A stretch of DNA of 64,000 nucleotides. Origin: Sebastes aleutianus. Lineage: Eukaryota; Chordata; Actinopteri; Perciformes; Sebastidae. The notes under the pieces were generated by a model. That model made no database searches and was not told the origin of the DNA. It worked only from the letters and a program-made list of their open reading frames with translations. The stretch spans positions 124,001 to 188,000 of the forward strand of contig CAKAKS010000298.1 of NCBI GenBank assembly GCA_916700875.1, in the 5' to 3' direction. The translations under genes were made by a program, and so were the position numbers. Below are positions 23,660 to 35,900 of the stretch, piece by piece (position 1 is the first letter of the stretch; each line of letters begins with the position of its first letter).

Positions 23660-25224
23660 TTATTTCTGCTTGACTCTGAGTTTCCCACAATGCAGCAGTC
23701 CCACCAGCAGCAGCAGCAGAGCCACCATCACTATGGTGAACACAGTCCTCAAGACCAGGACCACATGTATGAAGTGGTCTGAGGAGGGACACGTCTCTCT
23801 GTGAAGTGCTGCAGAGACAACAGGACACATCTGCTGTAACACCAGGACAGTATTAACAGGACGTAACAGGTCGTCTCTGAGGGCTTTCTGGAGCTTTACT
23901 CTGACACAAACTGAAAACTGATCCTCAAACTGACTTTCTTACCTAACCGGCTCTCTGGTGATCCTCCAGCTCCAGAGATGTCACACTTGTAGAGTCCTTC
24001 ATCAGACCAGGAGACGCTGTGGATGGTCATCTCTCCTGTAGAGCTGCTCCTGATGAGGAGGCCATCTTTATAGAAATCAGCTGTGAGGTTGGAGGAAGTC
24101 GTCTTGTTCCTGCAGCTCAGAGTCACATCGTTTCCCTCCGTCACAGGGAGGACAGGACTCTCCAGGATCACTGAACCAGCTGGAAAACAAAGGTTATTTA
24201 GCTGGTCATGACATGTTATGTAATTCACATTTACTCAAGTTGTCGGACAACTGCTATGAGTTTAATGTCTTCTTCAAACTCACAACATTTTCAGCCTGTT
24301 CTCATTACCAGGGCGTTAAATACAGAGGCTTTGTCACGGCCGTCGGCGTATGATACCGCTGCATAAGGCACCCTTTAGCGCCAGTATGAAACACACTGGC
24401 GCAGCGTTGCCCCCTCCCAAAGTGATGCCAAGGGGGTTTGACAAAGTGGCGGTATGTAACGAGTTGGGATGACAACGTTTTGGGATTTCCTGTAAAGACG
24501 TTTCATAGAAACTTCAACCTACCAGTGACGATGATGTTGACACCGTCGCTCCTCTCTCCTCCATCAGTCTTACACCAGTACTCTCCACCGTCTGCTGGAT
24601 AGGCTCTTAGAATAGTGCCGGATAGCACCAGCGTCCTCTCGTTGCAGGCTGAAATAAACTCCTTGGTGTTCCTGATCCCTCTCAGCTGAGTGGAGCCATC
24701 CAGACCCTCGCAGTGAAAATGGACCGACTCGTATTCAAAGAACTGCAGTCTGATTGGAACGATACGGAAAGCTGCATCTGAGACAGAAAGACAGACAAGA
24801 CACGAGTTCTCTCAAATGAAACGTACATGTTATAAAGCACAATATCAAGACAAAGCCATGTATCTGCAAATGTGGCCGATACAGTTTAAATTTGAACACT
24901 CTGATATTCCCGCTCAATGAGAACTGAAATCAAGCCAGTTCAGATTCAGCTATACGTAAAGAAAATGTAATAAATTTAATGATATCATCGCTTCGATCAA
25001 TGTTCGTACAAGGTTTGATGAAGGATTGACTGAGTACTTACCTCTGTTCTGAACATGTGCACTGAGCAGAATGAATACGAGCATCACTGGATAGACAAAG
25101 GAAACACACATATCACCCATTGACTCATTCACTATATATACTTACATATACAGGAATATGTAAAACTTAAAACAAAGACACTTCAGTACTCACTCAGTCT
25201 GAAGCAGAGAGCTGTAACCTCCAT
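23660..25224 (-). CDS. Gene D: two-Ig-domain Fc-receptor-like membrane protein
   Basis: Minus-strand exons in transcript order: 25224-25194 (ATG, MEVTALC), 25086-25042 (leader core LVFILLSAHVQN), 24777-24523 (Ig 1), 24179-23943 (Ig 2), 23808-23660 (membrane and stop). All junctions are phase 1 and the product is about 238 residues. Ig 1 has Cys pairs in HFHCEGL and EYWCKTDGG. Ig 2 has VTLSCRNKT and GLYKCDIS. These are typical of fish FcR/FCRL-type domains. Sequons NKT and NLT lie in Ig 2. The membrane helix contains one Arg (VVLVLRTVFTIV), and the tail is about 8 residues (GKLRVKQK) with no ITIM or ITAM, so signalling would need a partner chain. Reading through the donor after Ig 2 gives a short alternative C-terminus with a stop, a possible soluble form. 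Ligand unknown. Confidence 0.85.
24290..24510. repeat. Repeat insertion between the two Ig exons of gene D
   Basis: This GC-richer stretch (AAGGCACCCTTTAGCGCC, later GTATGTAACGAGTTGGGATG) resembles the repeat at 42880-43460 and 58400-58750. It is absent from the same intron in E and G. The family is unassigned. Confidence 0.45.
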
Positions 25225-25319
25225 GTCGTCTTGTTGCTGTCTGAGCATCAGACTGAAATACAGCTGAAGTTTAATGTAGATGAGAGCTTCCTCTTCCTGT
25301 TCAGTTTGTTCAACACGTT

Positions 25320-26790
25320 CTCATCTCAACGCGTCACGTACCTCTGCTTTGTCACGCCCCTTGGCCTCACTTTATTTTTGCCATCAAAACCACTATAGTT
25401 ACCCTTGGCGTCACTTTAGGATTAGGCAATAAAACCACTATAGTTAGGTTCACAAAAGAACTACATGGTTGAGCTTAAAACTGATACGTTTGTACAGAAA
25501 AAAGACCCTGAACGTTGTGAATACGGGACTCGGACAAACAGCTGATTGTAACGTGACGCACAGGACACAAACAGCGGTCTACTAGATGAAAGCCTTGTGT
25601 GTTTTGTGCATTTCATACTGACGCTAAAGAGTGCCTTGTGCAAAGGATGGCTGGATTATTTCTGATGTTGATACAAAAACTGGAGCCAGACTCTCTGGAG
25701 CCATCAGCAGTGTGGTGCTCCCTGTGGCTTACTGTGGGGGTTAAGGCCCCGACCATGAACTGCAACAACAAGTCCAGTTACTCTTGACTCACTACTTCTA
25801 GATACACCATGACCACGATGACTAAGACTTTTCACAGACATGGACATCATGCCACATTAAAATTCCTGCTTGTAATTGACCAGGGGGCCAGAAAAAACTT
25901 TGGCATTGTATGTTTCTGCAAATATTTCATGAATACGCTCCAAACAACAGGATATGTTTCATGAATATGTTTCATATCAGCCTCGTATCATGCTTGCAGA
26001 AACGCACAGTGGCGTCACTTTAGGGTTAGGCATCAAAACCACTATAATTAGGTTTAGGAAAGACCTGGTTGGGCTGAAAACTACTATTTTGTTAAGTGAC
26101 ACTGAACGTTGTGAACACGGGACACAAACAGCGGCCTCCTGGATGAAAGTCTTGTGTTTTGCTGGGCTTTCCATTAACTACGATGTAAACCCCTCCGTCT
26201 CAATATTAAACGCTCAGGGAGAGTGCTGTGTTGACAACATATCCTCATACAACGGTTCGTATGATATATTACGAAAAAGTTATTTCTCATTTTTCGTTCG
26301 TTTTCCTACGAATGTCCAGCAACACGTGTCAATTTCAGCTCGTTACATACATACAGTCTTTCCAAATTAAACTTCCATCTTCATAGGAAACAACGTCCTT
26401 TGGTTTAGGCATAAAAACGACTTAGTTAGGTTTAGGGAAAGATCGTGGTGTGGCTCAATATAACTCTGGTAGTGACATTACTCATGGATGGTAGTTACGT
26501 AACAAATAAGTTAAATAAATGTTGACTTCTGGTTTCACACGGGACTCGCCAGTTTCCTGGGAAACAGTCTGCTTTATACTTCCTGGTTCACGACAAGGCC
26601 TATAGAGTGGAGGCTGGGTCACGCGTCATCAACGCGTCATATCTTTGGGGGTATAACACATGTGCAGTAAAATCTGGTCTGCACTCGCCGATACCCAAAG
26701 ACCCATGTCTGCCCGTGACCCAGCCTCCTTTCCATAGGCCTTGGTTCACGATTACGTTAATTACACACAAATTGAAAGCTAAAAGCAAAA
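25320..26790. repeat. Repeat-derived spacer left of gene C
   Basis: Short modules recur within it (ACCACTATAGTTAGGTT; CACTGAACGTTGTGAA at about 25507 and 26100; ACGGGACTC/ACGGGACAC) and also at 7905-8400. Open frames here are repeat shadows without recognised domains. An inverted pair GAGGCTGGGTCACG (about 26611) and CGTGACCCAGCCTC (about 26715) bounds about 120 bp. Confidence 0.5.
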
Positions 26791-26884
26791 TGATAATCTG
26801 AGGCATGAAATAGTGCAGTTAAAATAAATATAAACATAAGTAAATATTAAATAGTAATGTAAATGTAAATTTGTAAATTGTAAT

Positions 26885-27150
26885 TTGTTGACCCCTTCAT
26901 TCTCTACCTGTCCACCAGATGCCCTCAGACTTTTCCACCTGACTCTCATTCACCTGCTCACCTGTTCCTCATTCCCTAATTACCCCTCACAGTATTTATA
27001 CCAGCCCATCTCCAGCTGCTCCTCGTCAGATTGTTAATGATGTGCATGTCTTTGCTATCTGAACCTGAACCTGAACTGTTCCTGCTTTTCTTTGATACCT
27101 GTTCCTGTGTTTTGGTGTTTTGCCTGTTCCTGACCACCTTGACCAACAGC
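26885..27150. repeat. Pyrimidine-rich probable retroelement fragment
   Basis: The stretch holds CACCTGTTCCTCATTCCC and TATTTATACCAGCCC motifs and repeated CTGTTCCTG. This resembles promoter/5' regions of fish retroelements. The call is from composition only, and no protein is encoded. Confidence 0.3.
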
Positions 27151-27394
27151 TGAAAGACAACTAGATGTTTTGTTTTGCAGGCAGAAATCTTTTGTTAAAG
27201 CTGCTACAGTCAGCGTTAACATTACCGAGTGTCAAATCTGAGGTTTATAGATGAAGCTGTTTGGAGCTGAGAAACAAGTCCTGTTCTGCCCCCTGCAGTG
27301 AGATAACAGACCTAACAACTGCCCTTTTCCCCAAGATGATAAGACATAAAAAGACAATGTTATCACTCCTGAAGGATTTAATTGCAGCTGTAAT

Positions 27395-27736
27395 CTTTTA
27401 TACTAGTAAACCAGTGGCAACAGGCTCAAAGTTCAGCTGATCATAAAAACACTCAAAGTAAAACTGAGCGTAGGAAAACAGAGCCAATCACCATACTGTG
27501 TTTAAAGTTTAACTGTAAAATAATTAATACTTTCTCTAGCTTTAGACTTTAACTAACATGTACATCAGATCTCAACTTATTGTAATCTCTGTAATTTATT
27601 GGTGATTTATTTGTTGCTGCTGGTTTAAGCTAAATCTAAAGCAGTTAACTGCACTGATGTTAAGATAACAGCTTATCAATAATTTACAGACTTTGACTTT
27701 GCAGTCTGAAGAAATGTCCGACACATCATGAAACTG
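27395..27736 (+). promoter_or_regulatory. Conserved upstream region and putative 5' UTR exon of gene C
   Basis: CCAGTGGCAACAGGCTCAAA at 27411-27430 aligns with the X-box region of F and H. TATCAATAATTTACAGACT at about 27674 and the donor AAACTG|GTACGT (exon end 27736) align with B, F and H. The transcription start is not shown. Confidence 0.45.
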
Positions 27737-28802
27737 GTACGTCGTCTTCTTAATTTATTTCTACCTCTTCTACATGTTTCAACTTCTATTTTAAAAGACA
27801 TTGTCAAAAAGAAAACCTGGTCTGCCTTTAGACAATAAATGTAGTTTATAAAAGAGAAATAAAGTTTATTTTATAGTCTTTGTGTCGGTGGAAATGTTGT
27901 ATCTGTGTGTAAAATGTATTTCAATTGCCGGGTAATTGTGAATCCAGCAGCATCAAATCACACATATATGTTATAGTAGACGTACTGTCTGTGTTGACAA
28001 AAGTATTATTTAATATCATTTAAAATCACAATGAATAATTGTAAATGTGGTGTATGTGTGTGTAACATGGACTACAATGTACAGGGTGTGACAAACAATT
28101 GTGAAACACAAAAACTAACAACTTCACATACAGATAAATACACAAATACTACTAATAATTATTTCATAATAAAGATTCAGATTATTTTTTTTATTGATTC
28201 AAAATTGTATTTTTAAATCAGCCAAGTCGTATCAATTACAAAACAACAACCTTTTCTTGTTAAACCCCTGAGATCCACGATCCCGAGGACATCTAATCGC
28301 CGAAAAATGCAGTTCTTGCAGAAATCTCCAAATGTCAAAAGTTTTTGATCCCAAATCCCAGCATGACTTTTTCTCTGGTGTTCCTCAAGGTCTTGGTGTC
28401 TTAATGTGGTATTTTGGAGGGATTATTGATCATTTTTATCAATTCGCAAGTGGTAAAAAATGGTTACATTGAGCTGCAAATCCGTTTAACAAATGGTATC
28501 AACACAACAATTTGCTGCAACAACTTAGGAACTACACTTTTACTATTTTAAAATTAATTGATTTATTAATTCATGATTATTTCTGATTTATAACTAGAAC
28601 AACTTGACACAGTGCTGAGCTGCATCACAAATCAATCTTCAGGTTCCCAGATTTCAGATGATGTACACCACTTCTATGTGACATCTACTGTTGACCTGCT
28701 ATCTCCCCCTAAAGACCTCCTGGACCCCCTAAAGAAGACTAAAACAATTTAAAAGTGTGATTCTAATACACTGTATGACTGGTTCATTTTCAGAGCTGCA
28801 GG

Positions 28803-29882
28803 ATGCTTCACCAGCCCAACGGACTGTCCTTTCAGTCTCCACTCAGACGCCTCTGTTTTTTGGTTTTCCATCTGCTCCTAACACACTCTTGTAGAGGTAA
28901 CTCACACACATGCTGTCTTAAGCTCACATTAGGGTTGTAACAGTATCGGTACCAATGTATACAGTGGTTTGAAAGCTCACGGTTATCATACAGTGTACAT
29001 TTGCTTTTTAGTTATATTGCTTAGAGCAGATTAATAATCAATAATTAATTCATATAAAAATATGGATCTATAATTAATAAATCAAAATGTGACTCATAAA
29101 CCCACCTTATATATTATATTATTATATATATTAATATAATTTTGAACTGAGCCATGTTGGTTTTGAAAAAGCTGACTTTTCAGAATGAAACGGATCACTG
29201 CCTGCGTCCAACTGACCACTCCTATCTGAACTTAAAGTTTAGACTCTGAATTTAAATTGATTTTTTAGGATTAATACAAATTAGCTTCTCATAATTAATT
29301 TGTCCCTATTTGACATCTGGATATCCGCTGCAGAACGGTACCAAACACCGATATGATATAAACCACTGAATAAAACTTGATCAATTGAATTAAATTGATT
29401 TAAGTAATTCCAAAACATAGATGAACCTTGCGGTCATAACATGTAGGTATACAAACACTACACAGACAGGCATATACAGTATATATATATACCCCCCTAT
29501 ATAGAGGGAGGGGTCGCTGTGTGAGCCTTCACTGATATAAAAAGTTGTTAACAGAGTAAAATTCAATATATACAACATAAAAAAGGGAAATGCAAACAGA
29601 ATTTATTATTACAAACTGAATTATTTATGTTCTAGGAATGTGTAGCAAAAGGAGTCAATTTATATATGGTGTAACACACTTCATATAGATTAAAAACATA
29701 TATCAAAATATAAGATTAACTGTGTGTGTAAATGTGTAACTGTGTGAATGTGATCAGGGCGTTCCTGAAAAAGAGAGCATTGCTCTCAGTGAACCTCCCC
29801 CTGAATAAATAAAGGTAAAAACAAAACAAAAACTGAGGCATTAGTATGCACCCAAATTTCTGTTTACGGTCTCTGGGGACTT

Positions 29883-29926
<44 letters not shown>

Positions 29927-32900
29927 TGGACAAAATTGTTGGTACCCTTCCATTAAAGAAAGAAAAACCCACAATGGTCACTGAAATAACTTGAAACTGA
30001 CAAAAGTAATAATAAATACAAATTTACTGAAAATTAGCTAATGGAAATCAGACATTGCTTTTGAATTGTGGTTCAACAGAATCATTTAAAAAAACAAACT
30101 AATGAAACTGGCCTGGACAAAAATGATGGTACCCCTAGAAAAGATTGAAAAAGCAAGTCATTGCACTAGTCTATCGTGAACCCACTTATTGTACTGGTCT
30201 ATCGTAACCTCACTCATTGTACTGGTCTATCGTGAACCCACTTATTGTACTGGTCTATTGTGACCTCACTCATTGCATGGGATCATTTCACTATTCTTCT
30301 TATCATGCACCATGTAATAAATTATTGTTCATTTGATACGGGGTGTCTCCTGATTGAAATTATGTTTGTCAATTTAAAAGATAATTTTGCAAGTCAAGAA
30401 AGTCTCAGTTTGTCGTAGTATCATTTAGTTTTGTGTGAAACCGCTCAGTGAACTACATCTCTCGTCTCGCACAATATACGTCACCAACACTAGCTAGCTA
30501 GCTAACTTAGCTATGTTCCACGCACAGATGAACCGTTATCTGACCTGATGTGTTTTATCCAGAGACTCCTGGTCTTTTTATCAGCCAGGAAGAGAAAGAA
30601 GGATCAGACCCGTTGGCATCGTAGCTCCAAAGAGACGTCACTACCGCGCTTTTGGTTGTGTCGTCTTTCTAATTACGTATTTTCACAGTCTGATACTTAC
30701 TGATAACAAACTGAGACTTTCTTGACTTGAACAATTATCTTTTAAATTGACAAATATCATAATGTGTGATTCATGGAACAATACAATCAGGATCTAAAAA
30801 TATTTGTCTCTCGCTGACTACCGTTAATGTTTTTTTCCGAAATAAGATCCCATGGTGGTCCACCGGAAACGGCGGGACTTCCTTTATTAAACTAGACATT
30901 TGTCTTACCAGGCTCATCTCAGCCAATAGTAGCAACACTTGGCGATGACATCATTTTGCCATGTCATCTGGTACCTGCGGAAGATGCTACTGACTTGACG
31001 TTGGAGTGGACGAGGCCTGACCTGAACCCCAGGTTTGTCCATGTGTGGCGTTCTGGTCAAGAACTCGTGAGTAAAAAACACAAATCCTTCGAGGGAAGAA
31101 CATCACTGTTCCTCGACGAGCTGAAGTCTGGAAACATTTCACTGAAACTGTCCAAAGTGAAAATCGCTGATCAGGGAAGATACAGATGTTTTATTCCAGG
31201 ACTGGACCGGCAATCTTTTGTTGAACTGGTTGTTGGTAAGTGCATGATATGTATGTTTGTGGTGCATGTTTTGCTCTTTTTTAAGCCTCCTTGTGTCATT
31301 AGATAGCCACTTCTCAGGATATTTAATTCATTTATTTTGGCGATGCACTATCTAAGCGTTCCACTTCCACTGTTTTACATTTTTCCTTTTGCTCTGCATC
31401 AGGTGCTGTCTCCTCACCCGTCATAACTTTAGCAGGGATCAATAAGGCCAGCAGTGGAGTGTTGTTAGACTGCAGGTCTGAAGGCTGGTATCCAGAGCCT
31501 GAGGTGTTGTGGCTGGACGGTGAGGGAAACCTCATCTCTGCTGGACCTCCAGAGACAGTCAGAGGTCCTGATGACCTCTATACTGTCAGCAGCAGAGTGA
31601 CTGTGGAGAAGACACACAGCAACAGCTTCACCTGTAGAGTCCAACAGAAGCACACCAACCAGACCAGAGAGACACACATCCAGGTTCCAGGTAGAAATCG
31701 TCATTTTTTATAATTTATGATTTTAGTTTCAGTTTCAAATAGCAGAGGTCCAGCTTTCTATAAATGTTATTCTGTGTTTAATCTTTTCAGATGATTTCTT
31801 TAACGTCCAGTCCAGTTCTTCTACCATCATTACTGGTTTGGCTGTTAGTTTGGCTGTTTGGATCATCATGTTTATTCTGTTGCTTCTCTTTGTTGTGTGG
31901 AAATGGAGACAAAACATAATAAGTAAGTCACGCATTAATTAATAAAAGTTATTCTCACAGGTTTTATGGAGAATAGTGATATGAATTTTGCAAATTCAAT
32001 TTTAATTGAAAAAGTCAGCATTTTACAGGTTTTATGATGTTGATAGAAAATGTGATGGTATGTCTACTTTTATTACCAATCAGTCAAATTGTTAGGTGTT
32101 TTATTTTTATAACACATTTCATACCTCATTGTAGACTCAAATGTCTCATATGCTGTGATATGAACATGTCTTTTATACTTTAACTCTACTGCCTTTATGT
32201 TTTCACACAGAGACAAAGAGAAGCTGCAGGGATCAAACTGAAAAAGGAGAAAAGAAGAACGGTTCTGAAACTAACAAAACTGAAGATCAGTGTGTCACTG
32301 AAGAAAGAGAGAGAGAGCAGCTCATGACAGGTGAAACAATGCAAATGGAGGTTTTGGAGGGAAACGGAAAGAAGGAGAGCAAACATGTAAGTAAAGAAAC
32401 AGGACTTTACTATAAATAATATTTAATCTGAGCAAGTTGAGGAACAAACAGGATCTGTGTTTCCAAAAGAACCAAGAAGAGAACAATAGCAGTGATGACT
32501 GAGAGCTAACTTTAACTGCTCTTCAGACGTTCAAGAGAAATGGAACAGAAGAGACACGATTCAGACAAAGAGATGAAGATGTGAGCAAACGTTAGAGGAG
32601 ATTAAAATAAGAGAAGAAGAGACATGAGCCAGAAATGCAAAGAAAACATGTTGTATGGTATGTTATAAAATAAAATCATGTCTTGTATCATGTCTCTGTT
32701 CATCATCTCTCCTCTCAGTTTAAGAAGAAGAGATCTGAGCAGCAGCTCCAGGAGGAAGAGCAGAGGAGGGAGGAAGCTGAGAAGGAGGTTCAGACCCTGA
32801 AAGAGGAGCTGGAGACCAAGAAGAACGAGGTTCATCTTCTAATATAACACATTGATTTCAGTTTGAAGTCCCATTATATATATCATCTATAGTGTAGATT

Positions 32901-35900
32901 AAACCTACAGTAGTTTGTGCAGGTTACGACCAGATCCAAATAAACTAATAACTAATTATTCAACGTGTCTCTCATTGTCTCTCTCCACCTTGTCTCTGTC
33001 CTTCCAGATAGAAACTAAAGGAGCTGAGCTGCAGCAGCTCCATGAAGAGAAGAAGAGGAACGAGAACGAGCTGCTGAGCCTGAAGGAAGAGCTGGAGAAC
33101 AAGAACAAAGAGGTTCATGTCTTCATCTTCATCTCTCTATTATTAATACAGAATAAATAGAGACAGAGATAGATCAGGTTGAATGAGTTCTCTCCTCTGA
33201 GCCTCTAACCTGCAGACAGACTCTCAACTCAACATTTCTGCTGTTTGAGGAACACTAGATGATCAAAGTGTTTACTGAGATCCACTTGACTGAATATGAA
33301 GCTACTTGTTCATATAGTACTCAGTGTAACTGAACCATCAGGTTGAATCATTACTCTCATGATTTAATGTGGTTCTCATGTGTCTCTTCATGTCCTCCTC
33401 CTTCCAGCTGGAGAGAATTCAAAAAACCCGTAGCAGCTCTTCCTCTTATTCTTTGGTAAGTGGTCATCATAAAGGTACAATATATACAATACATGTATAT
33501 AATCTACAATATATAAAATGTATGAGTACAATACAGTAAAAGTAATGTGACTACTGGAACATATCATCAGCTCATAATGATGTCAATAAGCAATTTAACA
33601 CAAGTTAAAAGTCATGAAGTATCGAGGTGATAAAACAATGTTTAGTATCTTTTAGAGCAGTTAAAGAGCCCAGGGTCTCCAGGACCTCATACTGAACATC
33701 AGGGTCAAACACTTCTCACATTAAAAGGAACACTAACAGATGAATATATGTTTATTGTGTATCTGTGTCTGATTATGATTTACTAACAGTTGAAATCAAC
33801 ATTCATCTGTCTGTCTGTTAGCTGGAGGACAAACAACAAGCAGTTAACATGCAGTGGATGAAGACTAATGAAGAACCAACTGTACGAAGAACATTTATAA
33901 ACAGTCAATTCTGTTTGGTTACTGAACATTTCTCAAAACAAAACTGAAAAGAGTAAAAATTCAAATGAATCACATTTATTCCCATTTCTTGTAAATAAGA
34001 GATTAATTAATATTTCAAGTCAAGTAAATTTTATTTGTATAGCCCAATATCACAAATCACAAATTTGCCTCAAGGGGCTTTACAATCTGTACATGATACG
34101 ACGCCCTCTGTCCTTTACAGTGCAGCTTTCTCATTGGATAAGGAAAAACTTAACCAAAAAAAAATCTTTTAACAGAGAAATTTTTTTTTAGAAACCTCAG
34201 GAAGAGCAACAGAGGAGGGATCCCCCTTCCAGGATGGATAGACGTGCAATAGATGTCGTGTGTACAGAGTAACAACATAATGAAAATACAACATAGACAA
34301 TCCATATGGCAAAAATGAATACATATAATGTGAACACAATATGAGGAGGTGGATCCAGGAGGATGTCAAGCAGCTTCCAGGCGTCGCCAAACAGGTAGAG
34401 CCAGAGCAACACAACCTCCTCTCATGCCAAATAGGTAGAGCCAGATCAACACGACCTCTTCTCCACATCAACCAGATAAAGCCTGTTGGCTGATGGTCCA
34501 GCACAGAGAAGCTTGAGTAAAAGGAGAGAGAGGGGGGGGCTTGAAAACTGAGTCCGCTACTACCGCCGAAAGATCCATTGCATTAATGCATTAAAGAAAT
34601 TAGTGGCGTGAAAACAAATTTGGGTTAAAGCATTATTAACACTGTTAACTTTGACAGTTACAGCCAAACTCTTCTTCACTTCCCCGGAGTCAACGAGCAT
34701 GAGTGGATAGTCTACAGGGACAGCATCACTCTGCCACTGCAACTCAACTTATGTAAGGTTTTGGCCATACTAACGTATAACTTTACTGCCAGCAAAACAC
34801 CTCCGTTAATTAAATCCATGCTCTACTTTGCAGCTTTTGTCAAAGCAAGTGATTAATATGTCTATTTATAAATTGATACATCTGATAAGTGGATCTCATC
34901 AGTGTTTCTGACCGCGAGTAGCCAGGATTGGGTGTGTTTTTACCTGCGAACCAGACAATATTTCACCGGTGTTTCTGAGTAGTCGTGACAGGGAGTGTGA
35001 CGCAACTATGTCAGGTGCTGAGAACCCAAAGTGTTGAGTGTTTAGTTGTTTGTATGATCAGTTCTCTAGAAAGCTGCAAGCAGCAACACCACAGGCCAAA
35101 CATTCAGCCTGTTGTGAACAGACATGTTTTCAATGGGCACTGCACTAATAATACAAATGTGTATGACATTCTTCCTGCAGGTAGTAGGTATAGTAGATAG
35201 CTACATACAGTAATCAACAAATATTTGACAAAGTTTGATATTTTGAAAATCTAAAGCAGAAGCATCTCTGCATTGAGTATTGTTGATGTTACAGATGAAA
35301 AATCCCATTTCCTCCTGACAGACAGCATTAATATGTAATGTAAAATAAATTACACATTGATATAATAATACAATTATATCAATGTCAGAAACAGTGGTTT
35401 AAATAGTAAAACAGTTTAATGATTAGTACTCTGGTTGGTGCATGGGAGACCTGAGTGGGTGTTTCCAGTATAAATCTACACAGACTAATTAAACCTGAAT
35501 CAAACTGTATGAACAGGTTTCATCATCCAGCTGATCACAATGAGAATTCATCCAGATATTAATGTGAACATTTACTTCATCTCTCCTCTCTCCCAGTTTA
35601 ACAAGCAGCTCCATGATCAGCAGCAGAAGAAAGAGGAAGCTGAGAGAAAACTGAAGCAGCTGATGACCAAGAACCATGAGGTTCATCTTTTATCTTCTCT
35701 ATGTGACATTGATTTGTTGCTGAGACAAACGTGATCAAACTAACCATGAGAGAAAAACTGAAAAACGAAATAACTGAAACTGAAACTCAAGTGCCACTGA
35801 AACACAAGGAAGTGAAACAGTAAATCAATTTATTCACATTAATCTACATAATCTGTGATCAAATGTAAAGTTTTTTTTCTAAGTATTTTCTAATAACATG

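Noticed and set aside
23577..23828. Conserved 83-codon minus-strand frame, also at 41089 and 56589
   Set aside because: A shifted-frame shadow of the Fc-receptor-like membrane exon. Conservation comes from the real frame beside it.
25954..26370. Frame of 138 codons
   Set aside because: Lies within a dispersed repeat whose modules recur elsewhere in the window. No protein family is recognisable.
30150..30290. CRISPR-like spaced repeat
   Set aside because: The 28-bp units are contiguous and lack unique spacers. It is a minisatellite in an animal intron.
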